The position numbers were made by a program, and so were the translations under genes. From the NCBI RefSeq assembly GCF_000341145.1, contig NZ_ANBE01000007.1:90970-154969 (forward strand): 64,000 nucleotides of DNA, read 5' to 3'. Source of the stretch: Nocardiopsis xinjiangensis YIM 90004 (GTDB taxonomy: Bacteria > Actinomycetota > Actinomycetes > Streptosporangiales > Streptosporangiaceae). Under the pieces are notes generated by a model. That model was not told the origin of the DNA, did no database searches, and worked only from the letters and a program-made list of their open reading frames with translations. Of this stretch, positions 7,765-16,599 are shown piece by piece; positions within the stretch are counted from its first letter, which is position 1, and each line of letters begins with the position of its first letter.

Positions 7765-8802
7765 ATGGAGGCGCGCGATGGGACCCGCGCTGAGGCGTTG
7801 GCCAGGCTGGTCGGACAAGGGGTGATCGACCGCGGGCAGGCCGACGCGGTGGCCGCCGCCCTGGAGGCGGCCGAGGGGCGCTCCGGGACGGGGGGCCGCT
7901 GGGCGGAGGTACTGGGCTATGTCGGCGGCGGACTCGTGCTGGCTGCCGTGGGCACGTTCATGGCCACCGCATGGGACGTCTTGGATATCGGGGTCCGGGT
8001 CACGCTGCTCGCGGTGGTCGCCGCCGTGCTCGCCGCCGCGGGGGCCGGGATGGCCGGCGGAGCGGCCCTGCTCCGCCGGTCGGCGGAGACGGCCCCGGCC
8101 AGGCGCCGGATCGGCGGTGCCCTGTTCGCGTTGGCAGCACTCTCCACGGCTTTCGCCACCGCAGAGGCCGTGGAGAAGGTCCTGCCCTCCGGGTTCGTTC
8201 CGAGCTCTCCCACCTGGGCAGCGGCCGCCGGGCTCGTCGTCGCCGTAGCCGCCTACGCGCTGCTGCGTTCCGCACCCGGCCTGGTGGCCGTGTGGGTCAT
8301 GAGCGCGTTCCTCGTCGGCTTCGGGGTGCACGAGGCGGTGCAGGAGTCCGTCGGAGCGTGGGAGACCGCGGCGACCGCGGCCGGTGCGGGTCTGTTCCTC
8401 CTCGGAGCACTGGGGATCGCCCTCGCGGTGGCGGGCGTGCTGCGCGAGCAGGGCACCGCGGTCGGGCTCGGCGCGGTCACCGCCTACACGGGTGCTCTGA
8501 TGCTGCAGACACCGCTGAACCATGTCGCAGAGCTCGCTGCCGCGGCGGGCCTGTTCGCCCTGTTCGCTCTCTGGAACTCGGGGGCTCGCGGTTCCGGCTC
8601 GGCGCTCGTGTTCGGCGTGGTCACCGTGACCATCGCCGTTCCCCGGCTCGTCTGGGAGCTCACCGACGGCCAGGTGTCGGCCGCCGGTGTCCTGCTCGTC
8701 GCCGGCGCCGTGCTGCTCGTCGCCAGTGCGGTCGGTATCCGGCTGCGCCACCGGGCCGCCGCGGAACCGGACCGCCCCCGCGCGGCACCGGACGCCCCGT
8801 AG
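7765..8802 (+). CDS. DUF2157-like integral membrane protein
   Basis: 345 residues. ATG 7765 is chosen for the GGGAAGG 9 bases upstream. A soluble N-terminal ~50 residues (LARLVGQGVIDRGQADAVAAAL), resembling the short helical start of DUF2157 proteins, is followed by about ten hydrophobic segments running to a basic C-terminal tail. The membrane region is Ala/Val/Leu-rich with no charged transport motif. Function unknown; position and topology suggest a plasma-membrane protein. The family call rests on the N-terminal layout and overall architecture. Confidence 0.7.
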   Translation: MEARDGTRAEALARLVGQGVIDRGQADAVAAALEAAEGRSGTGGRWAEVLGYVGGGLVLAAVGTFMATAWDVLDIGVRVTLLAVVAAVLAAAGAGMAGGAALLRRSAETAPARRRIGGALFALAALSTAFATAEAVEKVLPSGFVPSSPTWAAAAGLVVAVAAYALLRSAPGLVAVWVMSAFLVGFGVHEAVQESVGAWETAATAAGAGLFLLGALGIALAVAGVLREQGTAVGLGAVTAYTGALMLQTPLNHVAELAAAAGLFALFALWNSGARGSGSALVFGVVTVTIAVPRLVWELTDGQVSAAGVLLVAGAVLLVASAVGIRLRHRAAAEPDRPRAAPDAP

Positions 8803-9031
8803 CCCCGGCCGAGCTCCCGGCGCTTCCTGCGCTCCGCCCGTCGCGGCCGGGAAACAGCCACGAAACACCTCTTGGCAAGAACCATCGCACATGCAATCTG
8901 CGTACGCATATGCGGTGCGTTGCGTAAGCAACAAACACACGCGCAGACGCACCTTTGCACGATGCTCATGTTCTGCCGATCGAAGATGACTCCATGGCTC
9001 TGCACCTTTCCGAGAAAGGGATTGAGCCAAG

Positions 9032-9191
9032 ATGAACACCCCGATCACCGTTGCCCGAAGGGCCTTCGAGACTCTGACAGCGCATCGCGGCCCGACCACG
9101 TTGGAGATATCAGCACCGGATGGCAAGCGCACCATCGATCTGAACTGGCCGGCACAACAGGTCCCGCGCCTGGAGCAGGACCTCTCCGGCC
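9032..9191 (+). pseudogene. 5' fragment of an unknown gene cut by the IS element
   Basis: An ATG at 9032 opens a frame of 53 codons (MNTPITVARRAFETL...) that runs straight into the left end of the IS element at 9192. I do not recognise it. The sequence just upstream is unusually AT-rich for this genome. No continuation is visible after the right IS end, so either the gene was truncated when the neighbouring island arrived or the frame is accidental. Confidence 0.35.
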
Positions 9192-10044
9192 AAGAGCTCC
9201 TCTCATTTGGATTCTCGATAACCTGGCTCCGTGTCGATGGTCGAGCGGTTGGTACCGGACGGACCGTGGGAGCTGTTTCAAAAGGTGGTGCCCCAGGCAC
9301 CCACCAGACCCCAGGGCGGCGGCCGGCGCAGATACGGCGACCGAGAGGTGCTGGCCGCGATCGTCTTCGTGACCACCACCGGCTGCGCCTGGGCCCAGCT
9401 CCCACCGGTGTTCGGCCCCTCCGGACCCACCGCGCACCGTCGTTCCACCGAGTGGAGCCGGGCCCGCGTCTGGGCCGAGCTGCACCGTCTGGTGCTGGAC
9501 GAACTCGGCTCCCGCGGCGAGCTGGACTGGTCGCGGCGTGCGGTCGACTCGGTGAACATGCGCGCCCCTCAAAGGGGGACTTGACCGGCCCGAACCCTGT
9601 CGACCGGGGAAAGAAGGGGGCGAAGATCCACTTGATCACCGATCATGGCGGGTTGCCGCTTTCGATGGCCCTCTCCGGAGCGAACCTGCACGACAGTCAG
9701 GCGTTGCAGCCTCTGGTGCAGGGGGTAGCACCGGTGCGTTCGCCTCGCGGGCCCAGGCGGCGCAAACCGGCCGAGCTCCACGGCGACAAGGGATACGACT
9801 ACGACCACCTGCGCCGATGGCTCCGCGAACGCGGGATCGCCCATCACCCGGCCCGCAAAGAAGTGGACTCGGCCAAGCGGTTGGGCCGGCATCGGTGGCA
9901 GGTCGAGCGCACCATGGCTTGGCCGGCCGGAAGCCGCCGACTCCACCGCCGCTACGAACGCACAGGCGCGCACTTCCTGGCTTTCGTCGGTATCGCTTGC
10001 ACCCTGATCTGCTACCACAGCCTCGCCAAGTGAGATGGCCTCTT
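9192..10044 (+). mobile_element. IS5-type insertion sequence, about 853 bp
   Basis: Imperfect terminal inverted repeats are visible: left 9192-9210 and right 10026-10044, about 14 of 19 positions matching. They enclose a DDE transposase in two overlapping frames. Length and structure fit the IS427-like part of the IS5 family. No clear target duplication is seen. It marks the left edge of the 9.2-16.6 kb island. Confidence 0.75.
9237..10033 (+). CDS. IS5-family transposase needing a -1 frameshift
   Basis: The first frame (9237-9584, starting MVERLVPDGPWELFQ) carries the N-terminal helical domain and the first catalytic Asp in AVDSVNMRA. The second frame continues with DLTGPNPVDRGKKGAKIHL, the second Asp in LHGDKGYDYDHL and the Glu in RWQVERTM. 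The join lies at AAAGGGGG (9571-9578). Slipping back one base there restores the family consensus exactly, so this is either programmed -1 frameshifting, known in this IS group, or a recent mutation. Substitutions such as TMAWPAGS, where relatives I know read TMSWLAGC, and a shortened QLPPVF segment suggest some decay. Confidence 0.78.
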
Positions 10045-10127
10045 ATAAATCCGGAATCGGATTCCAGTACAGAAGGCTTTTTCGGAGCCGCCAGGTTCGT
10101 AAGACACCCCGATCGTGCAGCGCGTGG

Positions 10128-10922
10128 CTATTTGCAGCCGAAGAAGACATCGTCTTCGGCCCAGCCGTTGTTGGCCCAGTCCTCGACGTCGGCCAGCTTG
10201 AAATCGGGGTAGAGGCCCGTGAGCTCCTCCATCAGCCATGAGGTGAAGCGTGCCGCACCCTGCGGGCAGACGTGGATACCGTCCTCACTGCGGTCGACCT
10301 CCCCTTCGCGCTCCCTGGAATACTTCTCTCCCCAGACCGCCGAGGCGTCGAGGTACTCGACCACCTCGTGCCCCTCGGCCACGCTGCGTGCGATCTCGTG
10401 GGCGCTGGCGAGCTCGTCCATATGGTCTTCGTAGAAATCGTCCGGCTCGATAGGAGGCATCGAGACCAGTAGCAGCTCGGCGTCGACGTCCGAGACAGCC
10501 TCGGCCAGGTCGCTGTAGGCCTCCTCCTGCTCCTCGGGGGTGCCCCAGTCATAACTGGTCAGCTGGTAGACGACCACCCCGCCCCCGGCCTCCTGCATCC
10601 GCTGCGGGAGGTCTTCCCAGGCGGCGTCGGCATTGGGTCCCACCAGGTTGCCCCCTCCGGTAGAGGTCCCGTCGACGAAGTCCGCACCGGACTCCGCCAT
10701 GGCCTGCCGCAGCGCAACCGCCTGCTGCGCACCCACGGAGTCCCCCAGGAACAGCATCGGTGAGCCCTCGGGCTCTGAAGCGGACTGGGACTCTGTCCAG
10801 CCCTGCTGTCCGCCTTCCCCGCTGTCCCCGGTGAGGGTTCCGCAGGCGGCGAGGACAAGCGCAGACGCGGCGAGCCCGGCGGCAGTGAGTACGGTTTTCG
10901 CAGATGTGGTTCGTGATGTCAT
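10128..10922 (-). CDS. SGNH-hydrolase lipoprotein (detached OatA-like esterase domain)
   Basis: 264 residues from ATG 10922. The signal peptide ends in the lipobox LAAC with Cys27, so it is anchored outside the membrane. After a Gly/Ser/Glu-rich linker comes MLFLGDSVG (Ser62 as nucleophile) and, near the C-terminus, EDGIHVCPQGAARF, which supplies the Asp/His pair. This is the SGNH fold found as the extracellular domain of OatA/OafA-type O-acetyltransferases. In the same island an acyltransferase-3 membrane gene lacks that domain, so the two may form one split enzyme that acetylates peptidoglycan or another wall polymer. It is divergent from the response regulator gene, with a repeat operator between them. 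Confidence 0.85.
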   Translation of the reverse strand: MTSRTTSAKTVLTAAGLAASALVLAACGTLTGDSGEGGQQGWTESQSASEPEGSPMLFLGDSVGAQQAVALRQAMAESGADFVDGTSTGGGNLVGPNADAAWEDLPQRMQEAGGGVVVYQLTSYDWGTPEEQEEAYSDLAEAVSDVDAELLLVSMPPIEPDDFYEDHMDELASAHEIARSVAEGHEVVEYLDASAVWGEKYSREREGEVDRSEDGIHVCPQGAARFTSWLMEELTGLYPDFKLADVEDWANNGWAEDDVFFGCK

Positions 10923-10966
10923 GGGCACCACGCTGCTGACCGGATGTCTCCGGGGAGCCGCCGGAA

Positions 10967-10985
10967 TGTCGCAGGCCTGTCGCAG
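10967..10985. promoter_or_regulatory. Tandem TGTCGCAG repeats, likely response-regulator site
   Basis: TGTCGCAG occurs at 10967-10974 and again at 10978-10985, an 11-bp period that is the standard spacing for OmpR-type dimers. It sits between the divergent SGNH-lipoprotein and response-regulator genes. The same octamer recurs in the other divergent promoter of this island. Confidence 0.65.
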
Positions 10986-11044
10986 AAGGCGTTCCGTCCC
11001 TGAACCCCTCCTCACCGTTCCTGGGGCGTTCGTAGACTGGCCAC

Positions 11045-11719
11045 ATGACCTCGGTTCTGCTGATCGAAGACGACCCGCTGGTGCGGCGCAGCCTCGAGCT
11101 GGCGCTGAGCCGTCACGGCTGGGCGGTGGCCCCTGCCCAGGACGGCGAGGAAGGGCTGGCCCTCTTCGAGCAGAAGGCGCCCGAACTGGTGGTGCTGGAT
11201 CTGATGCTCCCGGGCATCGACGGCCTCGAGGCCTGTCGGCGGCTGCGGGAGAGGGCACAGGTGCCGATCATTATGCTGACCGCCCGGGGCGAGGACCTCG
11301 ATGTGATCGGAGGCCTGGAGGCCGGCGCGGACGACTACGTGGTGAAACCGGTTCAGCCCACGGTGCTGGATGCCCGCATCCGCGCGGTGCTCCGCCGGGC
11401 GGTGAGGGACCCGGAGGGAATCCGGAGCCATAAGGGGCTGCTCATCGACACGGAAGCCCTGACGATCACCCTCAACGGCGAGCCGGTCTCCCTGACCCCG
11501 ACCGAGCTGCGACTGCTGCTCACCCTCTCACGCGCGCCGCGCCGCGTCTTCACGCGCGAACAGCTGCTGGAGGACGTCTGGGAGTACGGATACCTCGGGG
11601 ACTCCCGGCTGGTGGACAACGCCGTCATGCGTCTGCGCGCGAAGCTCGAAGAGAGCCCCAGCAGACCTGAGTACATCCAGACCGTCCGCGGCTTCGGTTA
11701 CCGCTTCGGACCCGTATGA
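11045..11719 (+). CDS. OmpR-family response regulator
   Basis: 224 residues. The receiver domain (about 1-118) has the acidic pair Asp9/Asp10, phospho-acceptor Asp52 in VLDLMLPGIDG and the conserved Lys in DDYVVKP. The C-terminal winged helix (about 130-224) ends with MRLRAKLEESPSRPEYIQTV and RGFGYRF, diagnostic for OmpR/PhoB. The stop overlaps the start of the sensor kinase gene (ATGA at 11716), so the two are co-translated. It probably binds the 11-bp-spaced TGTCGCAG repeats upstream of itself and between the acyltransferase and deacetylase genes. Confidence 0.95.
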   Translation: MTSVLLIEDDPLVRRSLELALSRHGWAVAPAQDGEEGLALFEQKAPELVVLDLMLPGIDGLEACRRLRERAQVPIIMLTARGEDLDVIGGLEAGADDYVVKPVQPTVLDARIRAVLRRAVRDPEGIRSHKGLLIDTEALTITLNGEPVSLTPTELRLLLTLSRAPRRVFTREQLLEDVWEYGYLGDSRLVDNAVMRLRAKLEESPSRPEYIQTVRGFGYRFGPV

Positions 11720-13248
11720 GCCGAAGGCCCGCTCATCGGCCGCTCGGCAGCGCCTCCGCCGCCCTCCGCCTGCGCGGCCTGCGCGCACGGTTCATCGTCA
11801 TCTTCGTGCTCGTCGCCATCCTGGGAGCCGGCGCGGCGGCGTGGGCGAGCACCCAGCAGGCTGCCCGCTCGCTGACTGAGTCCAGCCAGCAGCAGTATGC
11901 GCAGAACCTGGTCGAACAGGTCACCTCCTCCGCGCCGGACATCGAATACCCACCGAGCCAGGAGGCCTTGGACCAGCTACGCGCCTTCGCCGGAGAGAAC
12001 TCCCTCGCCGTCTACGAGGACACCAGCTCATCCTCCGGTCTCTTCGCAGAGTCACCGGTACCCGTTGTCCCCTCTGCTGAGATGAGGGAAGCCGTCAGCC
12101 GGGCCGATGCAGGCGGCCAGGCATTCACCGAACGGATCATCGTGGATGAGACCCCCTGGCTGACCGTGGGCGCCCCGGTAATGATCACCGCACCCGACGG
12201 CACCCGGAGCAACTCTGGGGTAGAGGTCTACACCGCCCAGAACCTCTCCGGCGTGGAGGGTGAACTGGCCGCCCTGGCTCGCTCGGCGATCACCACCTCT
12301 GTCCTGGTGCTTCCGGTGGCTATGGCTATGGCTCTTCTGGCGGCCCGTACGGTGCTGGCACCCGTCCGGCAGCTGAGCGCCATCGCCCGGCGGCTGGCCG
12401 ACGGCGATCTGGACGCCCGCACCGAGCCCCGAGGCGTCGACGAGCTCGCCCATCTGACTCGCAACGTCAATGAGATGGCAGAGTCGCTGCAGGATTCGAT
12501 GGTCTCCATGGCCAGGATGCGGGAGGACGCCAAACGGTTCGCCGCCGATGTCTCCCACGAGCTGCGCACTCCGCTGAGCACGCTCAGCGCCGCGGTAGAG
12601 ATCCTGGGGGACACCCTGCAGCGCCGCGATACCTCCGGACCGGGGTCCGAGGATGAGGCAGACGCCCGCGAATCGGCCCGTCTTGCGATCACCGAGACCC
12701 ACAGGCTGGTCCAGATGGTGGAGGACATCATGGAGATCGCACGCTTCGACTCCCATACCGCCCCCATGCGCCGGGAGAGCACCGATCTCGTCTCTCTGGT
12801 CAGCAGCTGTGTCCGAGCTCGCGGCTGGAACGAGGACGTGGAGGTGCTGCCCCAGAGCTCTTCGGAGCCGGTCACCGTGGAGGCGGACCGGCGCCGGCTC
12901 GACATCGTGGTGGCCAATCTGATCGGCAACGGGCTCAAGCACGGCGCAGCACCGGTACAGGTGAAGGTCTTTCCCCAGGCCAGAGGCGCAGCTGTGGAGA
13001 TCACCGACTCCGGCCCCGGGCTACCGCAGGGCCAGCTGGGGAAGCTCTTCGACCGGTTCTACAAGGCCGACGCCTCACGCGCCCGTTCGGCAGGTAGCGG
13101 GCTTGGCCTGGCGATCGCCCTGGAGAACGCCAAGCTCCACGGTGGTGACATCACGGTGGAGAACGCCCCGGAGGGCGGAGCCCGCTTCACCCTCCGGCTC
13201 CCGGACCAGCTCCACGACCCCGACCCGCACGGGAGGTACAGCCGATGA
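11716..13248 (+). CDS. Membrane sensor histidine kinase
   Basis: 510 residues. TM1 (about 25-46) and TM2 (about 195-217) flank an extracellular sensor of about 150 residues with no recognisable fold. Next come HAMP (ARTVLAPVRQLSAIARRL), the HisKA box DVSHELRTPL with phospho-His281, a short acidic insert, and the ATPase domain with LIGNGLKH, DSGPGLP and GSGLGLAI. It is translationally coupled to the response regulator upstream and the GerMN lipoprotein downstream (overlap at 13245). An envelope signal is likely, given the wall-modifying genes around it. Confidence 0.95.
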   Translation: MSRRPAHRPLGSASAALRLRGLRARFIVIFVLVAILGAGAAAWASTQQAARSLTESSQQQYAQNLVEQVTSSAPDIEYPPSQEALDQLRAFAGENSLAVYEDTSSSSGLFAESPVPVVPSAEMREAVSRADAGGQAFTERIIVDETPWLTVGAPVMITAPDGTRSNSGVEVYTAQNLSGVEGELAALARSAITTSVLVLPVAMAMALLAARTVLAPVRQLSAIARRLADGDLDARTEPRGVDELAHLTRNVNEMAESLQDSMVSMARMREDAKRFAADVSHELRTPLSTLSAAVEILGDTLQRRDTSGPGSEDEADARESARLAITETHRLVQMVEDIMEIARFDSHTAPMRRESTDLVSLVSSCVRARGWNEDVEVLPQSSSEPVTVEADRRRLDIVVANLIGNGLKHGAAPVQVKVFPQARGAAVEITDSGPGLPQGQLGKLFDRFYKADASRARSAGSGLGLAIALENAKLHGGDITVENAPEGGARFTLRLPDQLHDPDPHGRYSR

Positions 13249-13730
13249 GGACTAGAACAGCGTGCCCAGCTGTGCTCTCCTGCGCCCTGATCGGTGTGAT
13301 CATGCTCAGCGGCTGCGGTGTTCGGGCCTCCGACGTCGAAGAGGGCCCCGAAGCACCCACAGGCCTGGCCCCAGGAGTGACGCTGTACTTCCTGGATGAC
13401 GCCGAGCATCTGATCCCCCGGCAGAGGGAGAGCGGCCATCTGGGCTCCATCTCCGACGCCGTCGGGTTGCTGCTGGCCGGCCCGGGCGGCTCCGGGCTGA
13501 GCACCGGCATCGACGAGACGACGGTGACCAGGGTAGGAACCTCGGTGCGGTCCGAGGTGGTCGAACTGCACCTGCCGCTCCCCCGCGACCAGGTGGAGAG
13601 CACCGGGGCCGATCAGATCGTCTGCACTGCAGCCGCCACCCACATCCAGGCCGGCGGCTCCCCGGATGTCCAGATACAGTTGCGTTTCACCGACGTCATC
13701 GAGGAGCCCTCCTCGTGCCCTGTGCTCTAG
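13245..13730 (+). CDS. GerMN-domain lipoprotein
   Basis: 161 residues with a signal peptide and lipobox LSGC (Cys near residue 24). The mature part resembles a GerMN domain: VTLYFLDDAEHLIPRQR, then SISDAVGLLLAGP and a C-terminal beta-rich segment. GerMN domains occur in spore germination and in actinobacterial wall-associated lipoproteins such as LpqB. The start overlaps the kinase stop, making a regulator-kinase-lipoprotein operon. A role as an accessory sensor subunit, in the way LpqB pairs with MtrAB, is the best inference. Confidence 0.78.
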   Translation: MRTRTACPAVLSCALIGVIMLSGCGVRASDVEEGPEAPTGLAPGVTLYFLDDAEHLIPRQRESGHLGSISDAVGLLLAGPGGSGLSTGIDETTVTRVGTSVRSEVVELHLPLPRDQVESTGADQIVCTAAATHIQAGGSPDVQIQLRFTDVIEEPSSCPVL

Positions 13731-13741
13731 CCGGGACTGCC

Positions 13742-15043
13742 TCAGAGGAGACCCACGTCGATCTGCTGCCCCTCCGGCGCGGGCAGCAGCAGCCACAGGC
13801 ACAGCAACCCGGCGCTGACGAGGACGAACGCTGCGGCTCCGGCCCCGCCGCGTGCCCAGCGGGCCCGAAAGCGCACCGGATCCTCGATCAGGTGTTTGGA
13901 CCCCGCGGCCAGCACCAGCGAGACCGCGATGACCAGCGGGGTATGGGACCACCCACCGAAGGGCGAGATCCCCTCCGGATCCATCAGCACGATCACCGGC
14001 CAATGCCAGAGGTACAGGCTGTAGGAGATCCGGCCCAGCCACGTCAGCGCGGGAAGCTCCAGAACGCCGCGGAGCGTCCCACGGGGCCCTCCGCTCCGGT
14101 GGTGCTCCGCGCACAACCCGATCAGCAGCGCAGAGGCCACAGCGTGGGCGAACAGGCCACCGGTGAACAGGCCGAAGGAATCAGTTCCGGTGGCCAGCAG
14201 CCAGGAGCTCAACAGCCCGGTGGTCAGCAGCAGCATCACCGCTCCTAGGGTTCGGCCCAGCCGACGGATCAGCCCGGCGAACAACCGACGGGCAGGCTCC
14301 GTGGCAGCCGCGGCACCGAGCAGCAGGGAGAAGGCCCTGGTATCGGTCCCGGTATAAACCCGGGTGGGGTCCGAGGGATCCAGCATCAGCACCATCAGCA
14401 CCTGGGACGCCACAGCCAGCGCCGCGCACAGGATGATCACCGCCCATCCCAGCGGCATCGCGTCCCCTCTGCGCCGGGGCCCCAGCACCGCGGTGAGCAA
14501 GGCTGCCAGCAGCATCAGAATGAGTGGCCAGAGGATATAGAACTGCTCCTCGACGGCGATGCTCCACAGGTGGGCGAAGAGTCGGGACTGACCGAAGGCC
14601 TCCCAATAGCTGGCGTCCTGGATCAGTAGATGCCAGTTGATCAGGTGCAGCTGGACCCACAGCCCGTCCGACAGGGTGGTGCGCACCAGCTCCGCGTTCG
14701 CCGTCGTCACCGCTGCCGAGCGCTGCAGCCACCAGGTTGCCAGGGTCGCCATGACCAGCAGAGCGGCCAGGGCGGGGAAGAGTCTGCGCAGCCGCCGTGC
14801 CCAGAACCGGGTGAGGGAGACAGAGCCGTCCGCGGTGATCTCGCGGAGCAGCAGTCCGGTGATCAGGAACCCGGAAAGCACGAAGAACAGGTCGACGCCA
14901 AGGAACCCACCGCTCAGATGCCCGGTATGGAAGAGCAGCACCCCAGCGATCGCCAACCCACGTAGGCCGTCCAAGGAGGGGATGTAGGAGGGGCTCTTCT
15001 CTGCTGGCTCCGAGGACAGGGACGCCGTGGTTTGGTGAGTCAT
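13742..15043 (-). CDS. Acyltransferase-3 family membrane protein (OafA/OatA-like, no SGNH domain)
   Basis: 433 residues with about ten membrane spans. The start YIPSLDGLRGLAIAGVLLFH contains the Arg-x10-His motif, followed by GGFLGVDLFFVLSGFLITG, FWARRLRRLFPA and, mid-protein, HLWSIAVEEQFYILWPL, all typical of AT3 proteins that carry acetyl groups across the membrane. Most OatA proteins continue into an extracellular SGNH domain of about 200 residues. This one stops about 12 residues after its last helix, and a matching SGNH lipoprotein is encoded about 3 kb away in the same island. It is divergent from the deacetylase gene and separated from it by a large inverted repeat. Confidence 0.92.
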   Translation of the reverse strand: MTHQTTASLSSEPAEKSPSYIPSLDGLRGLAIAGVLLFHTGHLSGGFLGVDLFFVLSGFLITGLLLREITADGSVSLTRFWARRLRRLFPALAALLVMATLATWWLQRSAAVTTANAELVRTTLSDGLWVQLHLINWHLLIQDASYWEAFGQSRLFAHLWSIAVEEQFYILWPLILMLLAALLTAVLGPRRRGDAMPLGWAVIILCAALAVASQVLMVLMLDPSDPTRVYTGTDTRAFSLLLGAAAATEPARRLFAGLIRRLGRTLGAVMLLLTTGLLSSWLLATGTDSFGLFTGGLFAHAVASALLIGLCAEHHRSGGPRGTLRGVLELPALTWLGRISYSLYLWHWPVIVLMDPEGISPFGGWSHTPLVIAVSLVLAAGSKHLIEDPVRFRARWARGGAGAAAFVLVSAGLLCLWLLLPAPEGQQIDVGLL

Positions 15044-15087
15044 GCGGACGAGCCTCTCCGCCTCGGTTCAGCACATGATCACCACGA

Positions 15088-15141
15088 CGTCGCGGTTGTG
15101 TCGCAGTGGGGCCGCAGCCACGCTGCGACACAACCGCGACA
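15088..15141. promoter_or_regulatory. 18-bp perfect inverted repeat built from the TGTCGCAG motif
   Basis: Arms 15089-15106 and 15123-15140 are perfect reverse complements around a 16-base centre. Each arm holds two octamers 11 bp apart: CGTCGCGG and TGTCGCAG on the left, mirrored on the right. It lies between the divergent acyltransferase and deacetylase genes, so it could control both. It matches the repeat upstream of the response regulator. Confidence 0.68.
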
Positions 15142-15185
15142 AGCCCGTGATGAGGCCACAGACTCTCCCCGCAAGTGTGGACGGC

Positions 15186-15998
15186 ATGGATGAACGGACC
15201 GCCTCTACAGACACAGGCCCTTCGAGGCAGCCGAGGCCGCGCCGATGGAGCAGAGGAAAGCTCGGAGCAGCCCTCGCTGGTACAGCGCTGGCGGCTGTGG
15301 CGGCATACACCGCCGTCGACCGTGCCGACGACGGAAACAGCGAGATCCCCCGTACCCTCGAGCAGCCCTTGCGCACGGTCTCGGAGTTCCTGCCGAGCCC
15401 GCTCACCCCCGCCCCGCAGGAGACACAGAAGGTCCTCCACCAGATCGACACCGATAAGCCGGTCATCTTCGTGACCATCGACGACGGCCACCACCCCAGT
15501 CCGGAGGCCCTCGAGGTCGTCCTGGAGCACCGGATGCCCGTCTCACTGTTCCTCAACGAGGAACCGGTGAGGTATGACGCCCTCCACTTCGAGGAGTACA
15601 TCAAGCTCGGCAACCACGTTCACTCTCACACCCTGAGCCATGTGGAGCTTCCCCAGTACGGCTTCGAGGAACAGCGGCATGAAATCTGCGGCATGGTCGA
15701 GGTCCTGGAGGATGCCTTCGGCGACGACGGCGCAGTCGGAACCCTGCTTCGCGCCCCCTACGGCGCTTCTGAAGAGGCCACGTACGAGGCTGCGGCGACC
15801 TGCGGCATCGAGGCTATTCCACATTGGAGCGGAACGGCCGAGGGCGGGACCGTCACCCTAGCCCACGGGGACAGCTTCCGCCCGGGCGACATCATCCTGA
15901 CCCACTTCACCGAGACCTTGCCCGAGGATCTGCGCGCCATCCAGGAGAAGGCCGAGGAGGAGGGCTTCACCATAGCCCGCCTGGAGGACTATCTGTAG
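15186..15998 (+). CDS. Membrane-anchored polysaccharide deacetylase (NodB family)
   Basis: 270 residues from ATG 15186. The frame is open further upstream to 15042, but that part overlaps the inverted repeat and is unlikely to be coding. An N-terminal basic stretch and one hydrophobic segment (about residues 23-42) act as an uncleaved or late-cleaved signal. The NodB motifs are in order: FVTIDDGHHP (catalytic and metal Asp), NHVHSHTLSH (metal His pair) and LLRAPYGA. Substrates of such enzymes include peptidoglycan N-acetylglucosamine, chitin and poly-GlcNAc. Together with the split O-acetyltransferase this points to coordinated change of wall acetylation. Confidence 0.88.
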   Translation: MDERTASTDTGPSRQPRPRRWSRGKLGAALAGTALAAVAAYTAVDRADDGNSEIPRTLEQPLRTVSEFLPSPLTPAPQETQKVLHQIDTDKPVIFVTIDDGHHPSPEALEVVLEHRMPVSLFLNEEPVRYDALHFEEYIKLGNHVHSHTLSHVELPQYGFEEQRHEICGMVEVLEDAFGDDGAVGTLLRAPYGASEEATYEAAATCGIEAIPHWSGTAEGGTVTLAHGDSFRPGDIILTHFTETLPEDLRAIQEKAEEEGFTIARLEDYL

Positions 15999-16326
15999 AT
16001 CAGCCGGGGGTTTCCGCAGATTCTCATCCCGGGTTTACGAGTCGGTGGCGAGGCATGGTGATCTCGTCCGCAGTGCTTTTCAGATGTTCGCGCTGGGTGT
16101 GATGGGGCTCTGGTGTGACCGCGCCTTGGTCGAGCTTGAACGTGGCCGTGCTGGTCGTGCCCCTTCCGCGCGGCCGGGGCACCATGGGCGACCACTGCAC
16201 CGAGCCCCACCGATTCCTGTTTCACGTGGAGCGCGAACGGAAGGCGGGACGTCTCACCTCGCCGACTGGAATTGGACGGTGCCGCCGTTCTCGGGATCGG
16301 TCACCGCAGTCTTTCGCAGGGCTCGT
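15999..16326. other. Gene-poor stretch at the right side of the island
   Basis: Short frames on both strands show no recognisable family. The sequence is probably debris between the deacetylase gene and the transposase remnant. No hairpin or repeat stands out. Confidence 0.4.
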
Positions 16327-16595
16327 TCAATTTCCTGAAGTGTCGGGTTCGTAGCTGATCCCGAAGAACGGCAGTACTCGTTCGGGTAGGTCCCGAATTG
16401 CGCGGTTGGTCTTGGCGATGTTGTCTGCTCCTGCCACCTTCAAGGCGCCGTTGGCCAGGTTCCTCAAGGTGGCCATCGCGCGTGGTGCGCTCCCGGAGTG
16501 AACGGTGCAGGCATCCTCGGCGAAGGTGACATCGCGGATGTGATGGCTGGAGTTCTCAATCGCCCACTGCCCCCGCACGTAGTCCGCCGGCTCCG
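16327..16595 (-). pseudogene. C-terminal remnant of an ISAs1-family transposase
   Basis: About 88 residues match the end of ISAs1/H-repeat transposases: YVRGQWAIENSSHHIRDVTF (with the last catalytic Glu), then MATLRNLANGAL. The N-terminal three quarters are missing. The frame is open upstream to 16641, but the extra residues have no family similarity and overlap an integrase-like scar on the other strand. Confidence 0.75.
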
Positions 16596-16599
16596 GCCG

